Made by a program: the position numbers and the translations under genes. Shown piece after piece: positions 1 to 6,690 of a DNA stretch of 64,000 bases. A model generated the notes under the pieces. It was not told the DNA's origin. It made no database searches and saw only the letters and a list, made by a program, of their open reading frames with translations. Within the stretch, counting starts at the first letter, position 1; every line of letters begins with the position of its first letter. This DNA comes from Candidatus Nomurabacteria bacterium. GTDB lineage: Bacteria; Patescibacteriota; Saccharimonadia; Saccharimonadales; UBA7683. The DNA is taken from positions 248,001-312,000 of the forward strand of contig JACKGS010000001.1 of the NCBI GenBank assembly GCA_020631865.1, given 5' to 3'.

Positions 1-680
1 TCCCCTTTTGTTTGACCTTCCTCTACGGCAACGCCGGCATCTACAACAACAGCATTCAAAGGAATATCTTTACTAGCCAAAACACCTGGCGTACCTGTGG
101 CAGTAATAATAATATCCGCGGTACTTACCTCTTTAGCGACATTGTCCGAAGAGTCACACGACACCACATTAACGCTTGATTGCCTTAGTATGCGCTCAAG
201 TGGCTGACCCACTAGCTTCCCCCTCCCGACAAGCACGACTTTTTTGTTATTGAAATCAATTCCATAACCTGCCAATAACCACAAAATAGCTGTTGGCGTT
301 GCGGGATCCAGCTTTGCATCAACGCCTAACGCATCAACATCCTTAGAAGGCTTCACTGAGTTTATTACACTATCAGTTTCAGACACATCCTGAAGTGGAA
401 GCTGGACAATTATGCCGTGAACAGAGTTGTCATCATTTAACTGTGCTATTTTTTCTAAAACTTCATCTTGTTTTATTCGATGAATATCTACCTCAATCAA
501 TATATCTGCACCATATCGCTTTTTTAAGCGCATATATGTTTCTATAACTGGATTGTCTACAGTAACAATAATTGCCAACTTTGGCTGCACACCAAAAGCC
601 TGCCTTAGACCACGCACCGCCTTTGCTTGTCGTTCTTTAATAAATCCAGCTAGCTCTGAACCATTCAATTGTTTTGCCAT
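1..680 (-). CDS. folD: FolD, methylene-tetrahydrofolate dehydrogenase/cyclohydrolase (3' partial)
   Basis: Translating the minus strand from ATG at 680 gives 226 codons that run off the window, so the C-terminus is missing. FolD interconverts 5,10-methylene-THF and 10-formyl-THF with NADP in the cytosol. The substrate-site Tyr and Lys are visible in ETYMRLKKRYG, followed by GIIVQLPL, KDVDALGV, the PATPTAILWLL segment and the Rossmann motif VVLVGRGKLVGQPL. These match the family order. It links functionally with glyA and folC in this window. The short gap upstream shows no clear ribosome-binding site; a TAATAT box lies 6 nt before the ATG. Confidence 0.93.
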   Translation of the reverse strand, partial: MAKQLNGSELAGFIKERQAKAVRGLRQAFGVQPKLAIIVTVDNPVIETYMRLKKRYGADILIEVDIHRIKQDEVLEKIAQLNDDNSVHGIIVQLPLQDVSETDSVINSVKPSKDVDALGVDAKLDPATPTAILWLLAGYGIDFNNKKVVLVGRGKLVGQPLERILRQSSVNVVSCDSSDNVAKEVSTADIIITATGTPGVLASKDIPLNAVVVDAGVAVEEGQTKG

Positions 681-760
681 TGCTTAATATTAACAGAGGT
701 GGATATAAATTAAAAGACCGCCATAATAACGTGCGATCTTTTAATATTAACTTGCTCGAA

Positions 761-1351
761 TTATTGAACAATAGGCGGCTGTGGACCAACCGGAGGTTGC
801 TGATTATTTGAATCTTGTGGCTGAGGCACTGGCTGCTGAGCTTGCTGAGGTGCAAACTCTTGCCCAGGGACCTGTGCGGCAGTTGCAGTACTCGCTCCGC
901 CACCAATATACTCTGTTTTACCTATCATAAACAATGCAACAATCGGGATTAATATTGATAACCATATAGTTACCGGCTTTGAGTACTTTTTAGAAAGCTC
1001 AATATAAATAAGAATTATTCCTATAAGGCTAACCCCGGGTATTAATGCTAGGAGAACATACCAGCTAGGTGTACCGGCAATTTTGTTCAGAATAATGATA
1101 TTATAAACTGGCACGATACTTGACCAACCAGGTTCACCGGCCTTTGAGACAATCTTCCAGTTCACGATAATGGCTGGTATCACTAGTAATAGAAATATCA
1201 CTATTTGGAAAATCATCACAATTCCAAAGACAGCAGCTCCGAAAGCCCCACCGGCACCACTAGCCTGAGTTTGCGTAGCTATGTCTGTTCCATACATTTG
1301 ACTACTGTAATCTAATGACGTTTGTGCGAAAGTTGATATTAACGAAAGCAT
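761..1351 (-). CDS. DUF5684-type multi-pass membrane protein
   Basis: The open frame extends to 1381, but ATG at 1351 (MLSLIS) is preceded by AAAGGAGG at good spacing, giving 196 aa. An N-terminal hydrophobic stretch is followed by a 23-residue helix (about 45-70), then WKIVSKAGEPGW and VPVYNIIILNKIAG, and two more membrane segments near 105-150. That arrangement resembles DUF5684 proteins, whose function is unknown. The C-terminal 45 residues are a Gln/Pro-rich tail, probably disordered. The family call is by eye from the GEPGW/VPVYN signature. Confidence 0.7.
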   Translation of the reverse strand: MLSLISTFAQTSLDYSSQMYGTDIATQTQASGAGGAFGAAVFGIVMIFQIVIFLLLVIPAIIVNWKIVSKAGEPGWSSIVPVYNIIILNKIAGTPSWYVLLALIPGVSLIGIILIYIELSKKYSKPVTIWLSILIPIVALFMIGKTEYIGGGASTATAAQVPGQEFAPQQAQQPVPQPQDSNNQQPPVGPQPPIVQ

Positions 1352-1477
1352 TTTTCCTCCTTTTGGATAATGATTATGCATTTAATATAGCAAACTTATC
1401 AATAGATTGGTATAAAGAAATCTAAATAAATTGTTAAACAATAGACACCCATCCATCCACGTACTGTTCTTTAATTA

Positions 1478-1909
1478 TTAACTATCGCCAAGTTTAATAA
1501 AAATCTTGTCGGCCAGTTTATGAATAATCACTACACTTAACGCGACAAACAAAATACCAAAGAATCCATGAATGCTCATGTTAGCTCCGAAAGTTGAATC
1601 TATAGCCCAAATAAAGACAAATTTGGAAAGGAACATTACCAACCAAACACAGAAAAACATCATAGCTTTATAAAATAGACCCTCTCGGTCTTTCAGCCAG
1701 CCGATAATTTTACCCTTAAGCATAAATGCAAGAAAAGTTAATATTTCGAGAACAATTGATGCATAGAATATTGTCGAAAAGCTTCTTGCATCAACAATAT
1801 CTGTATAGTCATTAAAAAATCCTAGTGTAACAGCATATATAAACGTTCCGACAAAGATATCTTTAAATATCAATTGCTTTGAATTAAATACTTTATTCTG
1901 CTTCTTCAT
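1478..1909 (-). CDS. Hypothetical four-helix membrane protein
   Basis: 143 aa, mostly hydrophobic, with about four membrane segments (near 17-35, 45-65, 80-105, 112-130) and a lysine-rich N-terminus (MKKQNKVFNSKQ). I do not recognise a family. There is no ribosome-binding site; instead TGATATTTT lies 6 nt upstream of the ATG, fitting the leaderless-promoter pattern seen across the window. Confidence 0.65.
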   Translation of the reverse strand: MKKQNKVFNSKQLIFKDIFVGTFIYAVTLGFFNDYTDIVDARSFSTIFYASIVLEILTFLAFMLKGKIIGWLKDREGLFYKAMMFFCVWLVMFLSKFVFIWAIDSTFGANMSIHGFFGILFVALSVVIIHKLADKIFIKLGDS

Positions 1910-1915
1910 GTTTAT

Positions 1916-1924
1916 AAAATATCA
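1916..1924 (-). promoter_or_regulatory. Extended -10 (TGATATTTT), leaderless type
   Basis: On the minus strand TGATATTTT ends 6 nt before the ATG of the 143-aa membrane protein. No Shine-Dalgarno lies between them, so transcription would start at or beside the start codon. Confidence 0.45.
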
Positions 1925-2012
1925 GATTATATCTTTAGATGCCACTGAGATTTTCGGACTTAAGGCAATACCTATCTCAAAAGATAAGCTGAGAGCAAAT
2001 CATAGGTAAACA

Positions 2013-2043
2013 AAATAAAAGACACCTCGCAATGATAGAGGTG
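2013..2043 (-). terminator. Terminator after tRNA-Lys(CUU)
   Basis: On the minus strand CACCTC, a 9-nt loop and GAGGTG form a 6-bp hairpin followed by TCTTTTATTTT. It lies about 35 bp downstream of the tRNA 3' end. Confidence 0.6.
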
Positions 2044-2076
2044 ATATTTTACGGGAGATGAGTTTCATAAATATTT

Positions 2077-2153
2077 TGGAGGGCCAGGAGAGACTTGAAC
2101 TCTCGACACCCTGCTTAAGAGGCAGGTGCTCTAACCAGCTGAGCTACTGGCCC
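2077..2153 (-). tRNA. tRNA-Lys (anticodon CUU)
   Basis: The minus strand folds as a cloverleaf: acceptor GGGCCAG/CTGGCCC, D-arm GCTC/GAGC, anticodon stem CCTGC/GCAGG with loop CTCTTAA (anticodon CTT), and T-arm GAGAG-TTCAAGT-CTCTC. CCA is encoded at 2077-2079. The base before CCA is T rather than the A expected for tRNA-Lys. It is the last element of a transcript that starts near 2368 and carries two copies of a leader element (see 2160-2264 and 2280-2345). Confidence 0.95.
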
Positions 2154-2159
2154 ATATCT

Positions 2160-2264
2160 ATGTTGTATGTAAAGTACTGCTCAGAATGTAAGTTTGGCAG
2201 CAGAGCACCTTGCTTATTTTCTTCTTGTCGTGGCGTTGCCACTGGGCAGCTGAGCTACTGGCCC
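2160..2264 (-). repeat. tRNA-Lys leader: truncated tRNA head plus inverted half-tRNA arms
   Basis: Read on the minus strand, the element opens with a direct copy of the first 18 nt of the adjacent tRNA (2247-2264), then a hairpin GTGGC-AAC-GCCAC (2230-2242), an A-rich stretch, AAGCAAGGTGCTCT (2202-2215) and CTGAGCAGTACT (2173-2184) before the real tRNA. The last two are antisense to the tRNA D-arm regions GAGCACCT and AGTA-GCTCAG. The first 62 nt are about as conserved with the copy at tRNA-Lys(UUU) (44929-45041) as the tRNAs themselves. The copy here starts GGGCCAG like its own tRNA; the other starts GGGTCAG like its own. Function unknown. Confidence 0.8.
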
Positions 2265-2279
2265 GAATCTGTAAATATC

Positions 2280-2345
2280 GTAAAGTTCTGCTCAGAATAT
2301 TTCAGCTGGATGATAACCAAATAGTTAGAGCATCTGCTTGTTTTC
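2280..2345 (-). repeat. Second, more distal copy of the tRNA-Lys leader arms
   Basis: On the minus strand this repeats the order A-rich stretch, AAGCAGATGCTCTAAC (2324-2339), 28-nt insert, CTGAGCAGAACT (2284-2295), TTTAC, and then runs into the truncated tRNA head at 2264. AAGCAGATGCTCTAAC is antisense to the tRNA segment GTTAGAGCACCTGC with a single mismatch. The locus therefore contains two leader units in tandem, the first ending in a truncated tRNA and the second in the complete tRNA. Confidence 0.65.
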
Positions 2346-2374
2346 TTTCTGCATTTACAATAAATACAGGTGTG

Positions 2375-2403
2375 ATCATATCACTAATGTAAAAATTTGG
2401 CAA
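2375..2403 (-). promoter_or_regulatory. Sigma70-type promoter for the tRNA-Lys(CUU) leader transcript
   Basis: On the minus strand TTGCCA (2403-2398) and TATGAT (2380-2375) are separated by exactly 17 bp. A start near 2368 would place both leader units and tRNA-Lys on one RNA of about 290 nt. Confidence 0.6.
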
Positions 2404-2458
2404 CCTGAAGATGGTTGTGTTATAAATAATTTATCAATATTATTTTAGGAGACTCCAT

Positions 2459-3250
2459 ATGGATCAACAACCAAATCAAAACCCAAGCGAACCACCGGTT
2501 ACGCCAAACAATACAACTATTGAAAATAGCTCGACAAACACTAGTGCCAATCAGACAGACGTACTGGGAATCATTAGTCTAATTTGTGCATTTATTGGAA
2601 TGCAGTTTATCGGATTCATACTCGGCCTTGTAGGATCTAGCAAGGCAAAAAAAGAAGGTAGATCTAATACACTCTCTAAAATAGGCTGGATACTAAATTT
2701 AGTTTTTGGAATAATTACGGCAATCTTAGTAATTCTGTGGTTTGTATTCGCTGTAAATTTATCCAATAAAAGTAGTGAAATCCGTTCCGAAACCGATTCT
2801 ATAACAAAACAAATAGAGAGCCGAGAATCAAATACTCCTGTATCTACAGATTTTAACAAAGGTGAAACAGCCAATTTTGGGGATTACAGCGTCAAAATCA
2901 ATAATGTATCCAGAGGCTATGTTCCAGCAAACAGTTATACAAGGGCAAAAGATGGAAATGAGTTCATTGTGCTAGACCTGACAGTGACGAACACCTCAGA
3001 CAAAAGCCAGTATGTTTCTAGTTTTGATTTTGATATCGAAATAGATGGACTCCTTGATCGCCCTAGCTACGCTAAACCACCAGGAACCGAACTACCCAGC
3101 GGTTCTTTATTACAAAACAAGAGCGTAAGTGGTCAAATAGTGTTCGAAGTTCCAGTTAATAAACAAGATCTTAAACTTGCTAAGAAAGGCTATACCTACG
3201 ATAAACAAACTTACGAATCTAAAGAAGTAGTATATAAACTAGCGTTTTAA
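2459..3250 (+). CDS. Membrane-anchored DUF4352-like protein
   Basis: 263 aa with AGGAG 8 nt before the ATG. A Pro/Asn/Thr-rich N-terminus (1-35) precedes two membrane helices (about 36-58 and 75-100) joined by a GSSKAKKEGR turn, a DUF4190-like arrangement. The C-terminal half (about 135-263) looks like the beta-sandwich DUF4352 domain: GDYSVKINNV, EFIVLDLTVTN, then LPSGSLLQNKSVSGQIVFEVP. Such domains are usually exported. The protein at 19138-20085 has the same plan. Partners unknown. A strong terminator follows. Confidence 0.75.
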   Translation: MDQQPNQNPSEPPVTPNNTTIENSSTNTSANQTDVLGIISLICAFIGMQFIGFILGLVGSSKAKKEGRSNTLSKIGWILNLVFGIITAILVILWFVFAVNLSNKSSEIRSETDSITKQIESRESNTPVSTDFNKGETANFGDYSVKINNVSRGYVPANSYTRAKDGNEFIVLDLTVTNTSDKSQYVSSFDFDIEIDGLLDRPSYAKPPGTELPSGSLLQNKSVSGQIVFEVPVNKQDLKLAKKGYTYDKQTYESKEVVYKLAF

Positions 3251-3271
3251 TAACACGCTCGCCTTTAGATT

Positions 3272-3306
3272 AAAATCTCCTCGCACAATCGCGAGGAGAT
3301 TTTTAT
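3272..3306 (+). terminator. Rho-independent terminator after the DUF4352-like gene
   Basis: AAAATCTCCTCG, a short loop and CGAGGAGATTTTT form a stem of 11-12 bp ending in a T-run. Confidence 0.85.
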
Positions 3307-3318
3307 TACTCAATAAAA

Positions 3319-3346
3319 ATATCGAGACATTTATCTCGATTTTTTG
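3319..3346 (-). terminator. Terminator after tRNA-Arg(UCG), probably bidirectional
   Basis: ATCGAGA/TCTCGAT hairpin flanked by T-runs on both strands. It lies 3 bp past the CCA end of the tRNA on the minus strand. Confidence 0.65.
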
Positions 3347-3348
3347 GC

Positions 3349-3425
3349 TGGTACACCGGGAGGGATTCGAACCCCCGACTTTCTGTTCCGAAGACAGACG
3401 CTCTATCCAGCTGAGCTACCGGTGC
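3349..3425 (-). tRNA. tRNA-Arg (anticodon UCG)
   Basis: Minus-strand cloverleaf: acceptor GCACCGG/CCGGTGT (G-T at 1:72), D-arm GCTC/GAGC, anticodon stem TCTGT/ACAGA with loop CTTCGGA, T-arm GGGGG-TTCGAAT-CCCTC. Discriminator A and CCA are encoded. Confidence 0.95.
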
Positions 3426-3479
3426 GTAAACGGTATTATACCAGATATCAGGTACAATGCGCTATACTAGAGCATAGTT

Positions 3480-4514
3480 ATGAAAATACTTGAAAATGTT
3501 TCTTTGGCTCAATATTCAACAATGCGCCTAGGCGGCAATGCCAGGTATTTTGCTGAAGTAAAATCTAATGACGACCTGTTAGGTTCACTCGATTTTGCAA
3601 AAAATAATGGTCTAAATTTTCATGTTCTTGGCAGTGGAAGCAATAGTATATTTCAAGATACTGGTTTTTCGGGTCTTGTAATTGCCATGCGAACAATGGG
3701 CGCTAAAGAAACTGAAGCTAACAATGAATTACAGCTTACGGTCGGAGCTGGAGAGATCTGGGATGATATCGTCAAACTGTCTACCCATAAAGGCTATTTC
3801 GATGTCGCATCACTCAGTTTAATACCCGGAACCGTCGGGGCTGCTCCAGTACAAAATATTGGCGCATATGGTCAACAAGTATCAGATGTGATTGATACAG
3901 TGCGAGCATATGATACTAGCAAAGGCATATTTGTTGAAATATCTAACAAAGATTGTGAATTTAAATATAGAAAGAGTCGATTTAATACTACTGACAAAAA
4001 ACGGTTTATAATTACATCCGTAACAATGCGATTTTGTCGCAAAAATATAGCACCACCATTCTATTCTGATATCACAAATTATCTACAATCACATCATATC
4101 GATGAAAGAACTATTACACCCATTCAGCTTCGTGAAGCCATATCAAATATTCGGGCAGTAAAATTACCTGACCCAGCAGATATTGCCAGCTGTGGATCAT
4201 TTTTTAAAAACCCGCTAGTTTCCGAAGCTGAGTATAGCCAGCTATCCACTCAATTTCCGGAGTTAAAAAGTCATAAAACTGACGATGGCAACCTAAAGCT
4301 CTACGCCGGCCAACTTATTGAGCTATGTGGGCTGAAGGGCTTTCACGACCAAGAAACCGGTATGGCAACCTGGAAGAACCAGGCGCTTGTAGTAGTGAAC
4401 GAATCAGCAAAAAGTACAAACGACCTTTTGAAATTTAAAAAAATAATCGTCACCATTGTCCAAAAAAAGTTTGGTATTACGCTTGAACAAGAACCCGAAA
4501 TAATTGCAGTATAA
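3480..4514 (+). CDS. murB: MurB, UDP-N-acetylenolpyruvoylglucosamine reductase
   Basis: 344 aa, the length of E. coli-type MurB. It reduces enolpyruvyl-UDP-GlcNAc to UDP-MurNAc using FAD and NADPH, the second committed step of peptidoglycan synthesis. Visible are the FAD-binding VLGSGSNSIF, SLIPGTVGAAPVQNIGAYG, the substrate-binding YRKSRF and the catalytic-Ser motif SCGSFFKNP, with a C-terminal GLKGF and EPE. It pairs with the HTH-MurA at 6691. There is no ribosome-binding site; TATACT (3463-3468) lies 11 nt before the ATG. Confidence 0.95.
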   Translation: MKILENVSLAQYSTMRLGGNARYFAEVKSNDDLLGSLDFAKNNGLNFHVLGSGSNSIFQDTGFSGLVIAMRTMGAKETEANNELQLTVGAGEIWDDIVKLSTHKGYFDVASLSLIPGTVGAAPVQNIGAYGQQVSDVIDTVRAYDTSKGIFVEISNKDCEFKYRKSRFNTTDKKRFIITSVTMRFCRKNIAPPFYSDITNYLQSHHIDERTITPIQLREAISNIRAVKLPDPADIASCGSFFKNPLVSEAEYSQLSTQFPELKSHKTDDGNLKLYAGQLIELCGLKGFHDQETGMATWKNQALVVVNESAKSTNDLLKFKKIIVTIVQKKFGITLEQEPEIIAV

Positions 4515-4636
4515 GCAATTTTTTCTTTACCAAACATAATGATAACTGAGTTAACTAATTAATTAGTTCATTTCAAATACCCGTTAATAAACCTGACTAA
4601 TAACATAAGATTACCTCTAAATGTCATTCGTCTTTT

Positions 4637-4644
4637 GATATAAT
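4637..4644 (+). promoter_or_regulatory. Extended -10 (TGATATAAT) for the site-2 protease, leaderless type
   Basis: TATAAT at 4639-4644 preceded by TGA lies 7 nt before the GTG start at 4652. No Shine-Dalgarno fits between, so the mRNA would begin near the start codon. Confidence 0.55.
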
Positions 4645-4651
4645 ATATACA

Positions 4652-5263
4652 GTGAACATAGAAGTACTCATATACGCTATTCCTGCGCTATTGATCGCCA
4701 TTTCATTACATGAAATGATGCACGCACTTGTTGGGCAATGGCTTGGAGACGATACAGCTCATGCTCATGGCAGGATAAGCTTCAACCCTCTACATCACAT
4801 AGATCCAGTGACAACTGTTGCGATGCCAATTTTAATGGTATTGCTAGGACTGCCACCATTCGCAGCTGCAAAGCCTGTACCAATTAATATGCATCGTCTA
4901 AAATTTGAAGAATTCGGCATGACACTTGTTGGGATTGCCGGACCATTAACAAATCTATTCTTAGCAATAATCGTAGCATTGATAATCCAGATTTTTGCAC
5001 CAGGAGGCTGGCTACTAAACTTTCTCTATATGAATATAGCCATAAATGTTGGCTTATTTGTCTTTAATATGATTCCTTTTCCGCCGCTGGACGGCTCTCG
5101 AGTGTTGTTTGCACTGGCCCCTGAGCCAGTTCAAAAAGTCATGATGCAAATTGAGAATATGGGCTTTATGGCAATCATGATTTTTATGTTTGTTGGATTC
5201 CCCTTAATTAGTCCAATGATTCATACGGCGCAACAATTTCTTGTGACACTTTTAATTAGATAG
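4652..5263 (+). CDS. Site-2 protease (M50) family zinc metalloprotease
   Basis: 203 aa, GTG start. M50 proteases cleave substrates within the membrane. The zinc motif HEMMH sits in the first membrane helix (about residues 20-24), followed by an FNPLHHIDPVTT loop, and the second conserved motif is MIPFPPLDGSRVL near 143-155, the NPxPPLDG equivalent. About five hydrophobic segments can be counted. It is a minimal S2P with no PDZ domain. The 3' end overlaps convergent glyA by 12 bp. Substrate unknown. Confidence 0.88.
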   Translation: MNIEVLIYAIPALLIAISLHEMMHALVGQWLGDDTAHAHGRISFNPLHHIDPVTTVAMPILMVLLGLPPFAAAKPVPINMHRLKFEEFGMTLVGIAGPLTNLFLAIIVALIIQIFAPGGWLLNFLYMNIAINVGLFVFNMIPFPPLDGSRVLFALAPEPVQKVMMQIENMGFMAIMIFMFVGFPLISPMIHTAQQFLVTLLIR

Positions 5264-6544
5264 GTCACTCGGTAGTGGAAACTGCAGACAAAATTCTTTA
5301 ACTTGATTCTTAATTGCGTCTAGAGCCTTGCTATCATTTTTAGACTTAATTGCCTGTAGCATCCATTCGGCAACCATCTCCATGTCTGACTCCTTCATTC
5401 CTCTGGATGTAATAGCCGGAGTACCAAGCCTGATTCCACTAGGCTTAAATGGAGGTAAAGTATCATTAGGAATAGCATTTTTATTTAATGTTAACCCAAT
5501 TTGATCGAGCACCTTTTCCGCCTCGGATCCATCAATACCAAATGACGCTTGTATGTCTATCAATATCAGGTGATTATCAGTACCATTTGTCACGAGCTTA
5601 AACCCACGCTTAATTAGTTCTTCGGCGAGCCGTCTCGCATTCTTTATTACTTGAGAAGCATATTCTTTAAATTCAGGCTGCAAGGCCTCTCTGAAGGCAA
5701 CAGCTTTAGCTAGCGTATTATTCATATGAGGACCGCCTTGATAGCCCGGGAATACGCTTCTATCAATTATAGTTGGGAGATTTTCTAATGTCTTCTCCGG
5801 TGCTTTAAGTGGATTACCCACCATTCCTTTAGTTAAAATCATGCCGCCACGCGGGCCCCTCAATGTCTTATGAGTAGTAGTGGTCATCAAATGGAAGCCG
5901 TAATCGAATGGATTTTTCGCAACACCACCGGCAATTAACCCGGCAATGTGTGAGATGTCAGCCATTGCCATTGCATTAACCTCGTTGGCAATTTCTGCAA
6001 ACTTTTGATAATCAAGCTCACGTGGATATGCCGAAAAACCCGCCAGAATAATTTTTGGCCGATGTTTTAGTGCCATTTCACGAAGTTCATCGTAATCTAT
6101 CTCACCCGTTTCTAGATCCTTAATGCCATAGCGAATAAAGTTGAAGATTTTGCCTGCAGCAGTTACGGGGTGGCCATGAGTTAAATGTCCACCATGATCC
6201 AACTTCATGCCAAGCACCGTATCACCCGGCTCCAGCCACGCATGATATACCGCCATGTTAGCTGGAGCACCAGAATGTGGCTGTACATTAGCATGATCTG
6301 CGCTAAATAACTTTTTTGCTCGATCAATCGCTAGTGATTCGACTTGATCGGTGTACTCTTGCCCACCATAATAGCGCTTACCCGGAAATCCTTCAGAGTA
6401 CTTATTGGTAAACACGCTACCGAGCGCAGTAAGCACATCACGGCTCACATAATTTTCTGATGGAATCAATTCAAGACCTTCACGCTGGCGCTTTTCTTCA
6501 CCAATAATCAACTTCTGCAACGCATCGTCCTGTAATATCCGCAT
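5252..6544 (-). CDS. glyA: GlyA, serine hydroxymethyltransferase
   Basis: 430 aa PLP enzyme interconverting serine and glycine while loading methylene-THF; with folD it forms the one-carbon core here. Visible motifs: IPSENYVSRDV, NKYSEGFPGKRYYGGQEYTD, VQPHSGAPANMAVY, the lysine-aldimine segment TTTTHKTLRGPRGG, and SVFPGYQGGPHMNN. The ATG has GGAG about 8 nt upstream and a TATACT further up, so this gene is leadered. It converges on the S2P gene. Confidence 0.96.
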   Translation of the reverse strand: MRILQDDALQKLIIGEEKRQREGLELIPSENYVSRDVLTALGSVFTNKYSEGFPGKRYYGGQEYTDQVESLAIDRAKKLFSADHANVQPHSGAPANMAVYHAWLEPGDTVLGMKLDHGGHLTHGHPVTAAGKIFNFIRYGIKDLETGEIDYDELREMALKHRPKIILAGFSAYPRELDYQKFAEIANEVNAMAMADISHIAGLIAGGVAKNPFDYGFHLMTTTTHKTLRGPRGGMILTKGMVGNPLKAPEKTLENLPTIIDRSVFPGYQGGPHMNNTLAKAVAFREALQPEFKEYASQVIKNARRLAEELIKRGFKLVTNGTDNHLILIDIQASFGIDGSEAEKVLDQIGLTLNKNAIPNDTLPPFKPSGIRLGTPAITSRGMKESDMEMVAEWMLQAIKSKNDSKALDAIKNQVKEFCLQFPLPSDLSN

Positions 6545-6627
6545 TCGACATCTCCAATTTATTAAATACTAGTATACACTATTGCAATTATGAACTGATC
6601 TCTATGCTTTGTCTCGAAATAGTCGGC

Positions 6628-6657
6628 TTACATGTAGTTCGCTTCTACAAATATAAT
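6628..6657 (+). promoter_or_regulatory. Possible upstream promoter for murA
   Basis: TTACAT (6628-6633) and TATAAT (6652-6657) are spaced 18 bp apart. A small inverted repeat TGTAG/CTACA lies between them. It would start transcription at the left edge of the palindrome at 6664. The -10 inside the palindrome is an alternative. Confidence 0.35.
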
Positions 6658-6663
6658 CTTTTT

Positions 6664-6684
6664 GTATATCATATGTGATATACT
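6664..6684 (+). promoter_or_regulatory. Perfect 20-bp palindrome on the murA -10 box (putative operator)
   Basis: GTATATCA-TATG-TGATATAC (6664-6683) is a perfect 8-bp inverted repeat with a 4-bp centre. Its right half supplies the extended -10 TGATATACT (6676-6684), ending 6 nt before the murA ATG. Because MurA carries an XRE helix-turn-helix, the palindrome is a natural candidate for self-binding. Binding itself is inference. Confidence 0.6.
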
Positions 6685-6690
6685 ATTTTT

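Noticed and set aside
2241..2264. Truncated copy as a separate functional tRNA gene
   Set aside because: Only the first 18 nt match a tRNA; there is no anticodon arm, T-arm or 3' acceptor strand.
2058..2392. Plus-strand open frames of 88 and 60 aa
   Set aside because: They cover tRNA-Lys(CUU) and its leader on the other strand; their sequences are translations of repeated tRNA parts.
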